Assembly (NCBI RefSeq): GCF_015210005.1
Contig: NZ_MU158698.1
Span: forward strand, 3,085,273-3,149,272
Direction of reading: 5' to 3'
Length of the DNA: 64,000 bases
Source: Sphingobacterium hungaricum
GTDB lineage: Bacteria; Bacteroidota; Bacteroidia; Sphingobacteriales; Sphingobacteriaceae
The position numbers were made by a program, and so were the translations under genes. The notes beneath the pieces are model-generated. The model made no database searches and was not told the origin of the DNA. It saw only the letters and a list, made by a program, of their open reading frames with translations. Numbering within the stretch: the stretch's first letter is position 1; each line of letters starts with the position of its first letter. Positions 27,232 through 36,795 of this stretch are shown here, one piece after another.

Positions 27232-28488
27232 ATGACAGATAGCTTGACTAACCAACAAAAGCTGAAGTACCTATTTAGTCTACCCGTAATCGTTGCTGCA
27301 CTAGGCTACTTTGTCGATATTTACGACCTGCTCCTATTTGGTATTGTCCGAATCCCGAGCCTGATCGATCTGGGATTGAATCCTGACACAACTGGGATCA
27401 GTATTCTGAACTGGCAGATGTTCGGTCTGTTGCTCGGTGGCATTCTGTGGGGTGTGCTCGGTGATAAAAAAGGTCGGCTTTCGGTCTTGTTCGGTTCGAT
27501 CATCACCTATTCTTTAGCCAACATTGCCTGCGGTTTCCTACCCTATATTGATTCTCCATACATTGCTGAAATTTATATGGCGCTGCGATTTATTGCTGGC
27601 ATTGGCTTAGCAGGTGAATTGGGCGCTGGGATAACCTTGGTTTCGGAATCGTTGCCTAAGGAACTGCGCGCCATCGGTACATCATTGGTTGCGGGCTTTG
27701 GTTTGCTGGGTGCGGTTGTCGCTAACTTTACGGTCGAACTGAGCGGAAGCTGGCATATTGCTTATTGGATTGGCGGGGCGATGGGCATTGCGCTATTGCT
27801 GCTGCGTGTAGGTGTGGTGGAGTCTGGTATTTACAAAGATGTTTCTAAGAACACCGCCATCAACAAAGGCAGTATCCTATTATTTTTTAACAACAAAGAA
27901 CGCTTCATAAAATACATGAAATGCATAGCTATCGGACTTCCGACTTGGTTCTGTATTGGCATCTTGGCTATGTTGGGCAATGAGATTGGAAAAGCGCATG
28001 GTTTGACCGAAGACATCAAGCCTGGATTGGCAATTATGTGGGCTTATGTCGGACTTTCTGCTGGCGATTTTCTGACTGGATTTTTAAGCCATTGGTTTAA
28101 ATCTAGAAAGAAAGCCATTTTATACATGATGATTTTCACTTTGGTTGGCGTTGCCGTGATGTTGTTTACGCCGATACAATCAGCTAATTGGTATTATTTC
28201 TACTGTGTATGGGTCGGTCTTGGTGCGGGTTATTGGGCGATGTTTGTGACTGTTGGCGCTGAACAGTTCGGAACGAATATCCGAGCAACAGCCGCGACGA
28301 CAGTTCCTAATTTTGTGCGCGGATTCGTTGTGGTCATGACGCTTATGTATGAATTTATGCGAGATGCGAGCCACTCTGTGATTATTGGCGCAGCAGTTGT
28401 GGCTTTGGTTTGTTTCTTTCTTGGGATTTATTCGGTTATGACTATCCCAGAAACACATGGCCGGGATTTAGATTTTATTGAAGAATAA
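27232..28488 (+). CDS. MFS transporter
   Basis: A 418-aa major facilitator with twelve predicted helices. The loop 2-3 motif LWGVLGDKKGRLSVLFG (about 77-93) fits the MFS G-x-x-x-D-x-x-G-R signature, and RFIAGIGLAGELGAGITLVSE is the metabolite:H+ symporter-type motif. The final PETHGRDLDFIEE tail also matches that branch. Substrate unknown; a sugar, organic acid or drug. It sits 10 bp ahead of the HEAT protein frame and is probably co-transcribed. Confidence 0.75.
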   Translation: MTDSLTNQQKLKYLFSLPVIVAALGYFVDIYDLLLFGIVRIPSLIDLGLNPDTTGISILNWQMFGLLLGGILWGVLGDKKGRLSVLFGSIITYSLANIACGFLPYIDSPYIAEIYMALRFIAGIGLAGELGAGITLVSESLPKELRAIGTSLVAGFGLLGAVVANFTVELSGSWHIAYWIGGAMGIALLLLRVGVVESGIYKDVSKNTAINKGSILLFFNNKERFIKYMKCIAIGLPTWFCIGILAMLGNEIGKAHGLTEDIKPGLAIMWAYVGLSAGDFLTGFLSHWFKSRKKAILYMMIFTLVGVAVMLFTPIQSANWYYFYCVWVGLGAGYWAMFVTVGAEQFGTNIRATAATTVPNFVRGFVVVMTLMYEFMRDASHSVIIGAAVVALVCFFLGIYSVMTIPETHGRDLDFIEE

Positions 28489-28501
28489 AAATAAACTTAC
28501 G

Positions 28502-29128
28502 ATGAGCATACTTTCTCGACTCGCTTCTTCGCTGAATAGAAAAGATGAAATTCCGAATCAGGAGCTCGCAAAGGAAATCATTGCGCAGCAGAATAAAGAT
28601 GCTGTGAAGGAATTGATGGATAATCTGTCGAATAAGAACAAGGATATCCAGAGCGATTGCATTAAGGCGCTTTATGAAATCGGGGCTGTTGACCCATCAC
28701 TGATTGCTGGTTACACTCCCGAATTTGTCGCATTGCTCAGCAGTAAAAATAACCGCTTACAATGGGGGGCGATGACGGCGCTGCATGCTATCGCAACGGT
28801 TAAGCCCGCGGTTATTTATCATGCATTGCCCCAAATCATTGCGGCAGCGGATAAAGGGTCGGTGATTACAAACGATCAATGTGTTGCAATTTTGGTTCAG
28901 CTGGCTTCAGTTCCAGCCTATGCTGATGATGCCTTTCAATTGCTGATCGAACGGCTTAAAAAATCTCCGACGAACCAATTGTCAATGTATGCTGAACAGA
29001 TCTTTCCAATCGTTAGCGATTCCAATCGGCAGTTATTTGCGGAGACGCTTGCGTCCAGACTCCCAGAAGTTGAGAAAGAGAGCAAACAAAAACGAATAGA
29101 AAAAGTTATAAGAAAATGTAATCGCTAG
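28502..29128 (+). CDS. HEAT-repeat protein
   Basis: About 208 aa from the ATG at 28502 (MSILSRLASSLNRKD). The earlier TTG is inside the preceding stop region. The sequence is all-helical with HEAT-like pairs: VKELMDNLSNKNKDIQSDCI KALYEIGAVDP and FVALLSSKNNRLQWGAMTAL HAIATVKP. Cytosolic and likely a protein-protein scaffold. It follows the MFS gene by 13 bp; the functional link is not evident. Confidence 0.65.
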   Translation: MSILSRLASSLNRKDEIPNQELAKEIIAQQNKDAVKELMDNLSNKNKDIQSDCIKALYEIGAVDPSLIAGYTPEFVALLSSKNNRLQWGAMTALHAIATVKPAVIYHALPQIIAAADKGSVITNDQCVAILVQLASVPAYADDAFQLLIERLKKSPTNQLSMYAEQIFPIVSDSNRQLFAETLASRLPEVEKESKQKRIEKVIRKCNR

Positions 29129-29212
29129 ATAGCTTCCGAAATTAATTCGAATCTGATTAAGCTATTTTTTGTATTATCATAAATTATCAGTGACCTGAAT
29201 AACGAACGAACA

Positions 29213-29824
29213 ATGAAACGATTACTAGTAAGAATTATACGGAACGCCAACTTTGTCGTGCTGATTGCGCTAATTTTCCTTTTGGTCCATGCTTGTCAGA
29301 ATGCCAAAAAAAACAGGCATGCGAACGTGGTTGAAGAAGTTGAAACAGCTGATAAAATACAAGAAGCTACTTCCGCAAATCCTGATATCAAGCTCAAAGA
29401 CTGCGAAATCAATGAGGCATATATGCAACTTCGTTTTCCATTGGCTCCTGCCCTTTCCGAACAAGAATTCGATGCGCTGGACTTTGGGCGTATCGAAGAG
29501 CTCAATCGCCTGCAGCATGAAGTCCCTGTTAAAATCATCGACACCTTACAATCCAGTATCAATCAACATGTTATTCTCGTCGCGTATCAAACAGATGGCG
29601 AAAGGTCTGCTTTCCTTGTCAACCTAAATAATCAACATAAAACTGAGCAATTTGAGCAGGTATATTACGAAGATTATGTGGAGTATATCTCCAACACATA
29701 TACGCGCATCGCAGATAATAAAATCAACGTCACCGTCGAAACTTTTGACGAAAACCAAAAGACCACGACCTTTACAAAAGTATTTGCTTATAAAAATGGA
29801 TTGTTCAGTTCGGCGATTAACTAA
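29213..29824 (+). CDS. Lipoprotein of unknown function
   Basis: A 203-aa protein with an N-terminal hydrophobic stretch and the lipobox LVHAC (Cys 28). The mature part contains acidic and beta-rich segments such as LVNLNNQHKTEQFEQVYYED and VTVETFDENQKTTTFTK. No family recognised. Alone on the plus strand between the HEAT gene and the exonuclease gene. Confidence 0.6.
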   Translation: MKRLLVRIIRNANFVVLIALIFLLVHACQNAKKNRHANVVEEVETADKIQEATSANPDIKLKDCEINEAYMQLRFPLAPALSEQEFDALDFGRIEELNRLQHEVPVKIIDTLQSSINQHVILVAYQTDGERSAFLVNLNNQHKTEQFEQVYYEDYVEYISNTYTRIADNKINVTVETFDENQKTTTFTKVFAYKNGLFSSAIN

Positions 29825-29939
29825 TACCTAGATTTCCCTCTATAGGGCTTTTGGCCTCTCCACTTCTAGCGATTGGCATTTCATTCCGCCCCGCGAAAAA
29901 TCCTTTATCTTACGAAAATCATATTTCCGCGATTTCATT

Positions 29940-29970
29940 TTGAAAACTAATATTTTTAGTATTATATTTG
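29940..29970 (+). promoter_or_regulatory. Promoter of the exonuclease/GIY-YIG gene
   Basis: A TTG at 29940-29942, 20 nt of spacer and TATATTTG (29963-29970) form a full Bacteroidota promoter. The start codon is at 29974, only 3 bp after the box, so the transcript would be almost leaderless. Confidence 0.65.
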
Positions 29971-29973
29971 TTT

Positions 29974-31353
29974 ATGCATGAGAATAAACAATTTGCGATA
30001 GTCGATATTGAAACGACCGGTGGGTATGCTGGCGGTAGCCGAATGACAGAAATTGCTATCTATATCCACAATGGAAAGAAGGTCATCGATAGTTATCAGA
30101 CGCTATTGAACCCACAGCAGTTTATTCCCTTTCATATTCAGTCCTTGACCGGAATCAGCAATGAGATGGTCGAAGATGCGCCCTTGTTTCAGGATGTAGC
30201 GGCCAAAATATTTGATTTATTGGATGAGCGCATCTTTGTTGCGCACAACGTCAACTTTGATTATTCCTTTGTTCATGCACAATTGAAGGATGCGGGTTTT
30301 GACTGGAAAGCGCCGAAATTATGTACGGTGCGTTTGGCCAGAAAGTTTTTCTCCGGCCTTCCATCCTACAGCCTTGGAAAGCTATGCAACTCACTGAATA
30401 TTAAATTAGAAAACCGCCATCGCGCTGCGGGAGATGCCGAAGCAACGGTAGTGCTTTTCGAAAAAATCTTAAAACAGGATAAAGACGATTTTATTTCACA
30501 ATCGACCAAAGTAAAATCCAAAGAACAGCGGTTGCCGAACCACATCGAAGAAGAAGTTTTTGAGCGATTGCCAACTTCGGCCGGCATCTATATTTTCTTA
30601 AATCAGCAAGGCAAAATTATTTACGTCGGTAAAGCCATTAACATTAAGAAACGCGTGCTTGGGCATTTTACGGGAAATAATTCGACGCTTAGGCGCCAAC
30701 AGTTTCTCAAAGAAATCTATAGCATCGATTACCAAGAATCAGGCACGGAGCTAATGGCTTTTCTGATGGAATGTCATTACATCAAGAAACATTGGCCCCG
30801 ATACAATGCTGCCCTCAAAAAGTATGATCCGAAATATGGCTTAGTATTTTATGAGGATCAGAATGGTTATTATCGCTTAAGCATCTGCAAAGTCAACAAG
30901 AATACGCCTGCCATTTATTATTTCAACCAAGTTTCGGAATCGACGACCTTCCTGCGAAACCTAATCAATGACTACGAGCTCAACAGCCAGCTTTGTTCAT
31001 ATTTCCAATCTGCAGCTACGCCGTTGATCGAACGCATCCGCCTGCAGAACGACCAGCTTCCTGAGCTGGAAAGCTACAATCAAAAAGTCCAGAAAGCCAT
31101 CAATGCGCTTGAAGAAAATAAATCTTCCTACGTCATCCTTGATAAAGGGCGCAATCAGCAAGAGAAAAGCTACATCTATGTCAAGGACAATAAAATCCAT
31201 GCGCTTGGTTTTATTGCGAATGATATGGACTCCACGGATATGGAGAACCTGGTGAAGCAAGAAGACCTTGTCAGCAGCAATTATTACATGCTGAACCTGG
31301 CAAGCAGCTATGCCCTACGCTTTCCGCATTTGATTTTGCGCGTAGCGAATTAA
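29974..31353 (+). CDS. DEDDh exonuclease fused to a GIY-YIG endonuclease (Cho/UvrC-like)
   Basis: About 459 aa from the ATG at 29974. Residues about 6-170 are a DnaQ-type 3'-5' exonuclease: FAIVDIETTGG (Asp11, Glu13), FVAHNVNFDYSF and HRAAGDAEATV give the DEDDh catalytic residues. Residues about 200-280 form a GIY-YIG nuclease (AGIYIFLNQQGKIIYVGKAI). The C-terminal part is unassigned. This layout matches the epsilon-exonuclease/UvrC N-terminal fusions found across bacteria and linked to DNA repair. It is immediately followed by a repeat array. Confidence 0.85.
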   Translation: MHENKQFAIVDIETTGGYAGGSRMTEIAIYIHNGKKVIDSYQTLLNPQQFIPFHIQSLTGISNEMVEDAPLFQDVAAKIFDLLDERIFVAHNVNFDYSFVHAQLKDAGFDWKAPKLCTVRLARKFFSGLPSYSLGKLCNSLNIKLENRHRAAGDAEATVVLFEKILKQDKDDFISQSTKVKSKEQRLPNHIEEEVFERLPTSAGIYIFLNQQGKIIYVGKAINIKKRVLGHFTGNNSTLRRQQFLKEIYSIDYQESGTELMAFLMECHYIKKHWPRYNAALKKYDPKYGLVFYEDQNGYYRLSICKVNKNTPAIYYFNQVSESTTFLRNLINDYELNSQLCSYFQSAATPLIERIRLQNDQLPELESYNQKVQKAINALEENKSSYVILDKGRNQQEKSYIYVKDNKIHALGFIANDMDSTDMENLVKQEDLVSSNYYMLNLASSYALRFPHLILRVAN

Positions 31354-31450
31354 CTAGCTGCAGTTTATTATCCTTAACATGGCAGTCGAATACAAATATT
31401 GAGCAAAGCGAGGTATCTAATATCGAGAATCTTCGTTTTATTCAAATTGA
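31354..31450. other. Short gap before the repeat array
   Basis: About 97 bp of unique sequence between the exonuclease stop and the first repeat unit. Nothing else was identified. Confidence 0.4.
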
Positions 31451-32977
31451 CAGATTTAATACTGGCTAAGCCATATAGATTATGCTTCGTAGGAGCTACA
31501 GCTTTGTAGCAAGATTAATTGAAAAATATATGCGTGCCTTAGGCACGCTCCTTTTGGAAAAGGATTGTACCTACGGTACAGAATATTTCGCAGGGATGCT
31601 TGCTACAAAGTGGTTGTGCTCAGGACAGATTGACTGGAAATTCTATTGTTTTTGAACTTGCTCCGTAGGAGCAAAATGGTTGTAGCAAAGGAATGCGCAA
31701 TAAAAGCAGCGTGCCGTAGGTACGCAACAATTTATTTTTAAGCTATATGAATCTTTTCGATTGGGTTGCGTACCTAGGGCACGCATTAAATCTCTTACGT
31801 ATTTCTACAAACATTCAGCCTCTGACGAGGCTTTAAAAGAGAGTATAATCCGAACTTTATTCTTTGTTTCACTTACTTTACTTCCTGTAGGTCTTATGCA
31901 ACAAAACATCAATCAGCAAAAAATTGTCGTCCTATTCCAAAAGTTTTGTGAACAAAATTTAGCTCCTACCAATGACAGATTTAATACTGGCTAAGCCATA
32001 TAGATAGTGCTCCATAGGGGCTACCGCTTTGTAGCGAGATTAATTGAAAAATATATGCGTGCCGTAGGTACGCTCCTTTTGGAAAAGGATTGTACCTATG
32101 GCGCAAAAGATTTCGCCGGGATGTTTGCTACAAAGCGGTTGTGCTTAGGACAGATTGACTGGAAATTCTATTGTTTTTGAACTTGCTCCGTAGGAGCAAA
32201 ATGGTTGTAGCAAAGGAATGCGCAATAAAAGCAGCGTGCCGTAGGTACGCAACAATTTATTTTTAAGCTCTATACATCTTTTCGATTGGGTTGCGTACCT
32301 ACGGCACGCATTAAATCTCTTACGTATTTCTACAAACATTCAGCCTCTAACGAGCTTAAAAGAAAGTGTAATCCAACCTCTATTCTTTGTTCCACACACT
32401 TTACTATCTGCAGTTCTTATGCAACAAAACAACAATCAGCCAAACATTGTCATCCTATTCCAAAGGTTTGTGAACAAAATTTAGCTCCTACCAATGACAG
32501 ATTTAATACTGGCTAAGCCATATTGATAGTGCTCCGTAGGAGCTACCGATTTGTAGCAAGATTAATTGAAAAATATATGCGTGCCGTAGGTACGCTCCTT
32601 TTGGAAAAGGATTGTACCTACGGTACAAAAGATTTCGCCGGGATGTTTGCTACAAAGCGGTTGTGCTTAGGACAGATTGACTGGAAATTCTATTGTTTTT
32701 GAACTTGCTCCGTAGGAGCAAAATGGTTGTAGCAAAGGAATGCGCAATAAAAGCAGCGTGCCGTAGGTACGCAACAATTTATTTTTAAGCTCTATACATC
32801 TTTTCGATTGGGTTGCGTACCTACGGCACGCATTTAATTCTCTTACCTATTTCTGCTAACATTCAGCCTCTAACGAGGCTTTAAAAGAGAGTATAATCCG
32901 AACTTTATTCTTTGTTCCACATACTTTACTATCTGCAGGTCTTATGCAACAAAACATCAATCAGCCAAACATCAAGT
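31451..32977. repeat. Three tandem copies of a 0.52-kb noncoding repeat
   Basis: Units start at 31451, 31976 and 32498 with CAGATTTAATACTGGCTAAG; the first two are 525 and 522 bp, and the third ends near 32977. Each contains several palindromes, including the arms GCGTGCCGTAGGTACGC and GCGTACCTACGGCACGC separated by about 42 bp, a TGCTCCGTAGGAGCA hairpin, a GTACCTACGGTAC hairpin and a CTCTAACGAGGCTTT-like hairpin. Forward frames such as 31761-31994 and 32286-32516 repeat in each unit and lack protein features, so they are not genes. Confidence 0.85.
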
Positions 32978-33164
32978 AAATAAAATTTGATATCTTCCTA
33001 AGGAACACGATTCCACATAAGACTTTTGTCGGAGGATTTTTCTCTAGAATACGAACAAAGAAACTAAAATACCTAGGGTAAATAAATTTGAAGCGCTATA
33101 TGAAGTAGCCAAACAATATGCAGATCCAATTTGTTTTATAGCTAAATCTAATGCGATTAAATTT
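32978..33164. other. Gap with an open frame lacking a start codon
   Basis: From 33048 the topoisomerase frame stays open without ATG, GTG or TTG and reads a protein-like stretch containing EALYEVAKQYADPICFIAKS. It may be a gene remnant cut by the repeat array. The topoisomerase itself is complete from 33165. Confidence 0.35.
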
Positions 33165-34211
33165 ATGCAGAAACCTGAAATACCATCACAGCTTGCGACT
33201 GATATGAAACTTCATTATGTATCAGGAAAGGAAAATGGCTATAGCCGAAGCTTAAAGGGCGGCAAATTCTGTTATCACCTAAATAAAAACCTGGTGAAGG
33301 ACGTTGAAGTAATTCAACGGATCCATGCGCTGGTTATTCCCCCGGCTTGGACAGATGTTTGGATATGCCGTTGGAAAAATGGACATATTCAGGCAACAGG
33401 AATCGATGCAAGGGGGCGTAAACAATATCGATATCATAGCGAATGGGCATCCAGACGAAACCTCACAAAGTTCGACCGGCTAGAAGGATTTGCTAATAAG
33501 TTAGGCCTACTGAAGAAACAACTAGCTATAGATCTTCGGAAAAGACAATTTAGCAAAGAAAAGGTATGCGCCATTGCAGTCGATACAGTCAGCAAAACAT
33601 TTATCCGTGTTGGCAATAAAGCCTACGAACGAGAATATGGTTCTTTTGGCTTGACGACGTTGAAAAATGCACATGTGAATATTGAAAGCAACAAGATATT
33701 CTTTAAGTTTAAAGGTAAAAAGGGCGTGATGCAAAAGATTTACCTGAAAGAATCTAAGACCGCCAAGCTATTGAAGAATGTCAAAGAGATTCCGGGACAG
33801 AAACTTTTCCAATATTATGATGCGGATGGCTCGGTACAGCAATTGGATTCGGGAGATATCAATGCCTACCTAAAAGACAGCATGCATGATGACTATACCT
33901 GCAAAGATTTCCGCACTTGGGCCGGATGTTTGCTCTGCCTCATGGTCATGAGCCGTGACCCATTTCCGGAGACGGCTACTGAACGTAAAAAAGAATTGGT
34001 TAGCATCATCGATCAGGTTGCCGAACGTTTAGGAAATACGCGGACAGTTACCCGAAACTATTACATTCACCCAGCCCTTCAAGAACGCTATCTTGATGGG
34101 AGCTTAGCCGAATTGATCAAGAAACTGAATAAAAAACAAGAGCATGAGCTCCCAGGCACACACACCGAAAAGGCGTTTGTGAGTTTTCTAAAGTCATTGA
34201 AAAAGAGCTAA
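33165..34211 (+). CDS. DNA topoisomerase IB
   Basis: A 348-aa type IB topoisomerase of the bacterial short class. The N-terminal RIHALVIPPAWTDVWIC and ATGIDARGRKQYRYHSEW are hallmark segments. The catalytic domain has the Arg in KTFIRVGN, a Lys in FKFKGKKG, KDFRTWAG with the second Arg, and TRNYYIHP with the nucleophilic Tyr. It relaxes supercoils by a 3'-phosphotyrosyl intermediate in the cytosol. It starts just after a large repeat array and ends at a strong terminator. Confidence 0.9.
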   Translation: MQKPEIPSQLATDMKLHYVSGKENGYSRSLKGGKFCYHLNKNLVKDVEVIQRIHALVIPPAWTDVWICRWKNGHIQATGIDARGRKQYRYHSEWASRRNLTKFDRLEGFANKLGLLKKQLAIDLRKRQFSKEKVCAIAVDTVSKTFIRVGNKAYEREYGSFGLTTLKNAHVNIESNKIFFKFKGKKGVMQKIYLKESKTAKLLKNVKEIPGQKLFQYYDADGSVQQLDSGDINAYLKDSMHDDYTCKDFRTWAGCLLCLMVMSRDPFPETATERKKELVSIIDQVAERLGNTRTVTRNYYIHPALQERYLDGSLAELIKKLNKKQEHELPGTHTEKAFVSFLKSLKKS

Positions 34212-34290
34212 TTTGCTATAAAAATTAAGGAGTAGAATTGAGTATCTCTCGAAAGAAAGTATGATTTCTTTCCATTTAGACCATAAACTA

Positions 34291-34331
34291 CAAAGGGTGA
34301 AAATCAAGTTTCGATTTTCACCCTTTGTTTG
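34291..34331. terminator. Bidirectional intrinsic terminator
   Basis: The 15-bp stem CAAAGGGTGAAAATC/GATTTTCACCCTTTG (34291-34305 and 34313-34327) sits between topoisomerase IB and the convergent response regulator. Confidence 0.85.
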
Positions 34332-34356
34332 TACCATCATTAGGATGGTTTATAGC

Positions 34357-35013
34357 TTACGATATCAAGCCTTGCTTAACAGCAAACTTGATCAATGATG
34401 CCGAATTTTTAACGCCAATTTTATCAATTAGATTTTGGCGATGCCCTTCAACGGTGCGTTTACTTAAAAACATCTTATCCGCAATTTCTAAATTCGTGTA
34501 TCCATCACTGATGTATTGCAACACTTCCATTTCACGGTCACTGATGTCATAATTCTTATCGCCTTGATTAATCGGATTTTGAAAGAATGGATTATTGCGA
34601 AGCTTGTCCAAAACAATCTTAGTCATTTCCCCACAAAGGTAAATGCCTCCTTTATGAATGTGATTGATTGCAAAATGAAGTTCATCATAGCCAACGCTTT
34701 TTATCAGGTAGCCTTTCACTCCTTTTTCAAAAGCATATAGCACGTTGTAGTTTTCATTTAACATACTGAGAATGATGACTTTTACCGATGGGTAATTCTG
34801 GCTTAATTCTACAGCCAATTCAATACCTTCCTTCCCTGGCATATTGACATCGGTGATAATGATATCCGGTATGACGTTATTTTCCAAATAGCTTAATACC
34901 TCTCTCCCATTGCTCGCTTCTGCGACAACCCGCAAACTTTCTTGAGATTCTAAAAGCAATTTGATTCCATTGCGGATAATCGAATGTTCTTCAACCAAAA
35001 TTATCTTAATCAT
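34357..35013 (-). CDS. Orphan NarL/LuxR-family response regulator
   Basis: A 218-aa regulator. The receiver (1-120) has Glu8/Glu9, the phosphoacceptor Asp55 in IIITDVNMPG, and the conserved Lys in GYLIKSVGYD. The DNA-binding LuxR helix-turn-helix (about 155-215) contains SDREMEVLQYISDGYTNLEI and FLSKRTVEGHRQNLI. No histidine kinase is adjacent. The partner kinase must lie elsewhere, and the targets are not known. Confidence 0.85.
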   Translation of the reverse strand: MIKIILVEEHSIIRNGIKLLLESQESLRVVAEASNGREVLSYLENNVIPDIIITDVNMPGKEGIELAVELSQNYPSVKVIILSMLNENYNVLYAFEKGVKGYLIKSVGYDELHFAINHIHKGGIYLCGEMTKIVLDKLRNNPFFQNPINQGDKNYDISDREMEVLQYISDGYTNLEIADKMFLSKRTVEGHRQNLIDKIGVKNSASLIKFAVKQGLIS

Positions 35014-35706
35014 AGAGATTTAATTATACTTTGTATCATTATATTGATAATCTTTATTTCACACCAATTGAATCCCTTTCAATATGGTTTTATTCACCTA
35101 TTTTGTAATTCAACATTTACTCGACGCTCAGCATTAAAACTTTAAATCAATTAGTCATCGATTTTTAGCTTATGAATAACCACTAAGAAACAGTTCTCAA
35201 AGTTTTATCGACATATAACAAAACCTGTTGAGGCAATACGAAACTTTCCCCTTGTCAACAATTTGAAGATTCGCTTAATCCAACTAATAAAATAAATGTT
35301 AATGATCATCCATTAGTTTAGGTAAGTCTTGAAAATTTTCTCTAACGTCCTGTAATCTACGTCAAAAATATTTCTAGCCGTTTGTTTTAACTTCAATGAA
35401 TAATCGAGCAACCAAAATTACAAATTAAAGTCATTAAAAAGCTGTTGAACCCCTTCAAACGTCAATTTGCGTGTTTATACTCTCGGTTTAGGATGTTAAT
35501 ACGCCAACGCTACGTATTAGAACGCTTAATTGACCTATTTGTTTTCAACTGCAAGCATATCAAGAATATATAGGCACTTTCTATGTTCAGATGCCAAAGC
35601 CAACATAAGCACATTGAATTTCGTATTTATTCCGACAATCAGGTATTTGCACATCTAACTAAAATGATATCAACTTGTTATTACTCCACAAACAAATACG
35701 ATTACC
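35014..35706. other. Gene-free gap upstream of an acidic small protein
   Basis: About 690 bp with no coding frame or RNA motif that I can support. It contains scattered TTG and TATTTG-like words but no full promoter. Confidence 0.4.
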
Positions 35707-36009
35707 ATGAAAACAACAGAAGTCCAAGCTACAGAAAGACAAGGTTTGATTGTAGCAATTAGTTTGCAGATTGTCGATTCGCCGACCGAGAGAGATGACA
35801 ACGAATTGCCCGAAGAAAATGATATTCCTCTGGAAGAAGACGAAGAAGACCCGTTTACAGAACCATCTCCTGACATAGATGAGATTGACCCTGATGATGA
35901 AGATGGAATTGATGTAGATTTTCCAGATGACGAGGATCGTATCGACAGAGACCCTACAGTTCAGCCCGGAACAGACCCAATGAAAACGGATAATTCACAG
36001 ATTATCTAA
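35707..36009 (+). CDS. Small strongly acidic protein
   Basis: A 100-aa protein starting MKTTEVQATERQGLIVAISL. Residues 35-90 are almost entirely Asp, Glu, Pro and Ile, for example PLEEDEEDPFTEPSPDIDEI and DPDDEDGIDVDFPDDED. No signal peptide or lipobox. It is likely disordered, and could bind Ca2+ or basic proteins, but nothing more is supported. It may be in a transcription unit with the following sigma-like gene. Confidence 0.5.
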   Translation: MKTTEVQATERQGLIVAISLQIVDSPTERDDNELPEENDIPLEEDEEDPFTEPSPDIDEIDPDDEDGIDVDFPDDEDRIDRDPTVQPGTDPMKTDNSQII

Positions 36010-36255
36010 TCTTTTTGCTTCACATAGGGAGACACAAAGCGCTTCCTATTTGAAAGTAAAATATAGTTTCTATTATCGCTGAATCGGAATCTACAGCACA
36101 ATAAGATGCTATTCGCAAGCAATGTCTAGTCTCCGTAAGGCCTAAAAATGTAAGTATAAACAACAATTATGATGTAGAAAATACTCGTTTCATAATTCTC
36201 CTAAAGAATGTGCATAGTTATTGCGAATGCATTTTCACACCTAAACCAGAGAAAC

Positions 36256-36729
36256 ATGTCAAGCAAAGAATTAAACAGCGGTCTACTTCCTAAAGCCTTC
36301 GTTTTAACGGATTTAATCTTGAAACCTAGCATGGGTTTGCATGGAGTCGGACATTTTTTTAGGAAGATAATGAATAGCCTAAATCATTCTTTAGGCAAAT
36401 CATTGGCTATAGCAAAAAACCTAAGCAATGACCGCGGGTACGAGCACCCCTCCTATTTTTTGGCTAACATTAATCAATCTTCATCGAAGCAAAATACTCA
36501 GGAACCTACGCCCGACGATAACGAAGCGTATGGACAACCGCAAATAGCAAAAAATATACTAAAGGCTTTGGAAGATTTGCCTAAGGAACAATATGATATT
36601 TTCTTAGACTATACAAGCGGTCTTAAGTATTGGGAAATTGCCGCGACCTATCACATGTCGACAGCAAAAGTGAAGTCACAAATCCTTCTAATCCGAAAGG
36701 GTTTAGAGGAAAAATGTCTATTAGATTAG
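36256..36729 (+). CDS. Sigma-70 region 4-like DNA-binding protein
   Basis: About 157 aa from the ATG at 36256 (MSSKELNSGLLPKAFV). The C-terminal 60 residues (LEDLPKEQYDIFLDYTSGLK, then YWEIAATYHMSTAKVKSQIL) look like sigma factor region 4 with a helix-turn-helix. No sigma region 2 is present. The N-terminal half (KPSMGLHGVGHFFRKIMNSL) is a helix-rich region of no known family. It may be a regulator using a sigma-4 fold, or a degenerate ECF sigma factor. It precedes two unknown genes and the SbnA cluster. Confidence 0.55.
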   Translation: MSSKELNSGLLPKAFVLTDLILKPSMGLHGVGHFFRKIMNSLNHSLGKSLAIAKNLSNDRGYEHPSYFLANINQSSSKQNTQEPTPDDNEAYGQPQIAKNILKALEDLPKEQYDIFLDYTSGLKYWEIAATYHMSTAKVKSQILLIRKGLEEKCLLD

Positions 36730-36795
36730 GAAAATCAATAGCAACCTAAAACCTTTTTAACACATTAGTGGTTATCTATATAGCAGGATTAGTTT

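Noticed and set aside
31761..32516. Forward frames giving MGCVPxARIKSLTYFYKHSA-type proteins in the array
   Set aside because: They recur in the tandem units, contain palindrome DNA and have no protein features.
31451..32977. CRISPR array
   Set aside because: Repeat units are 520 bp and directly joined, with no short repeats separated by unique spacers, and no cas gene.
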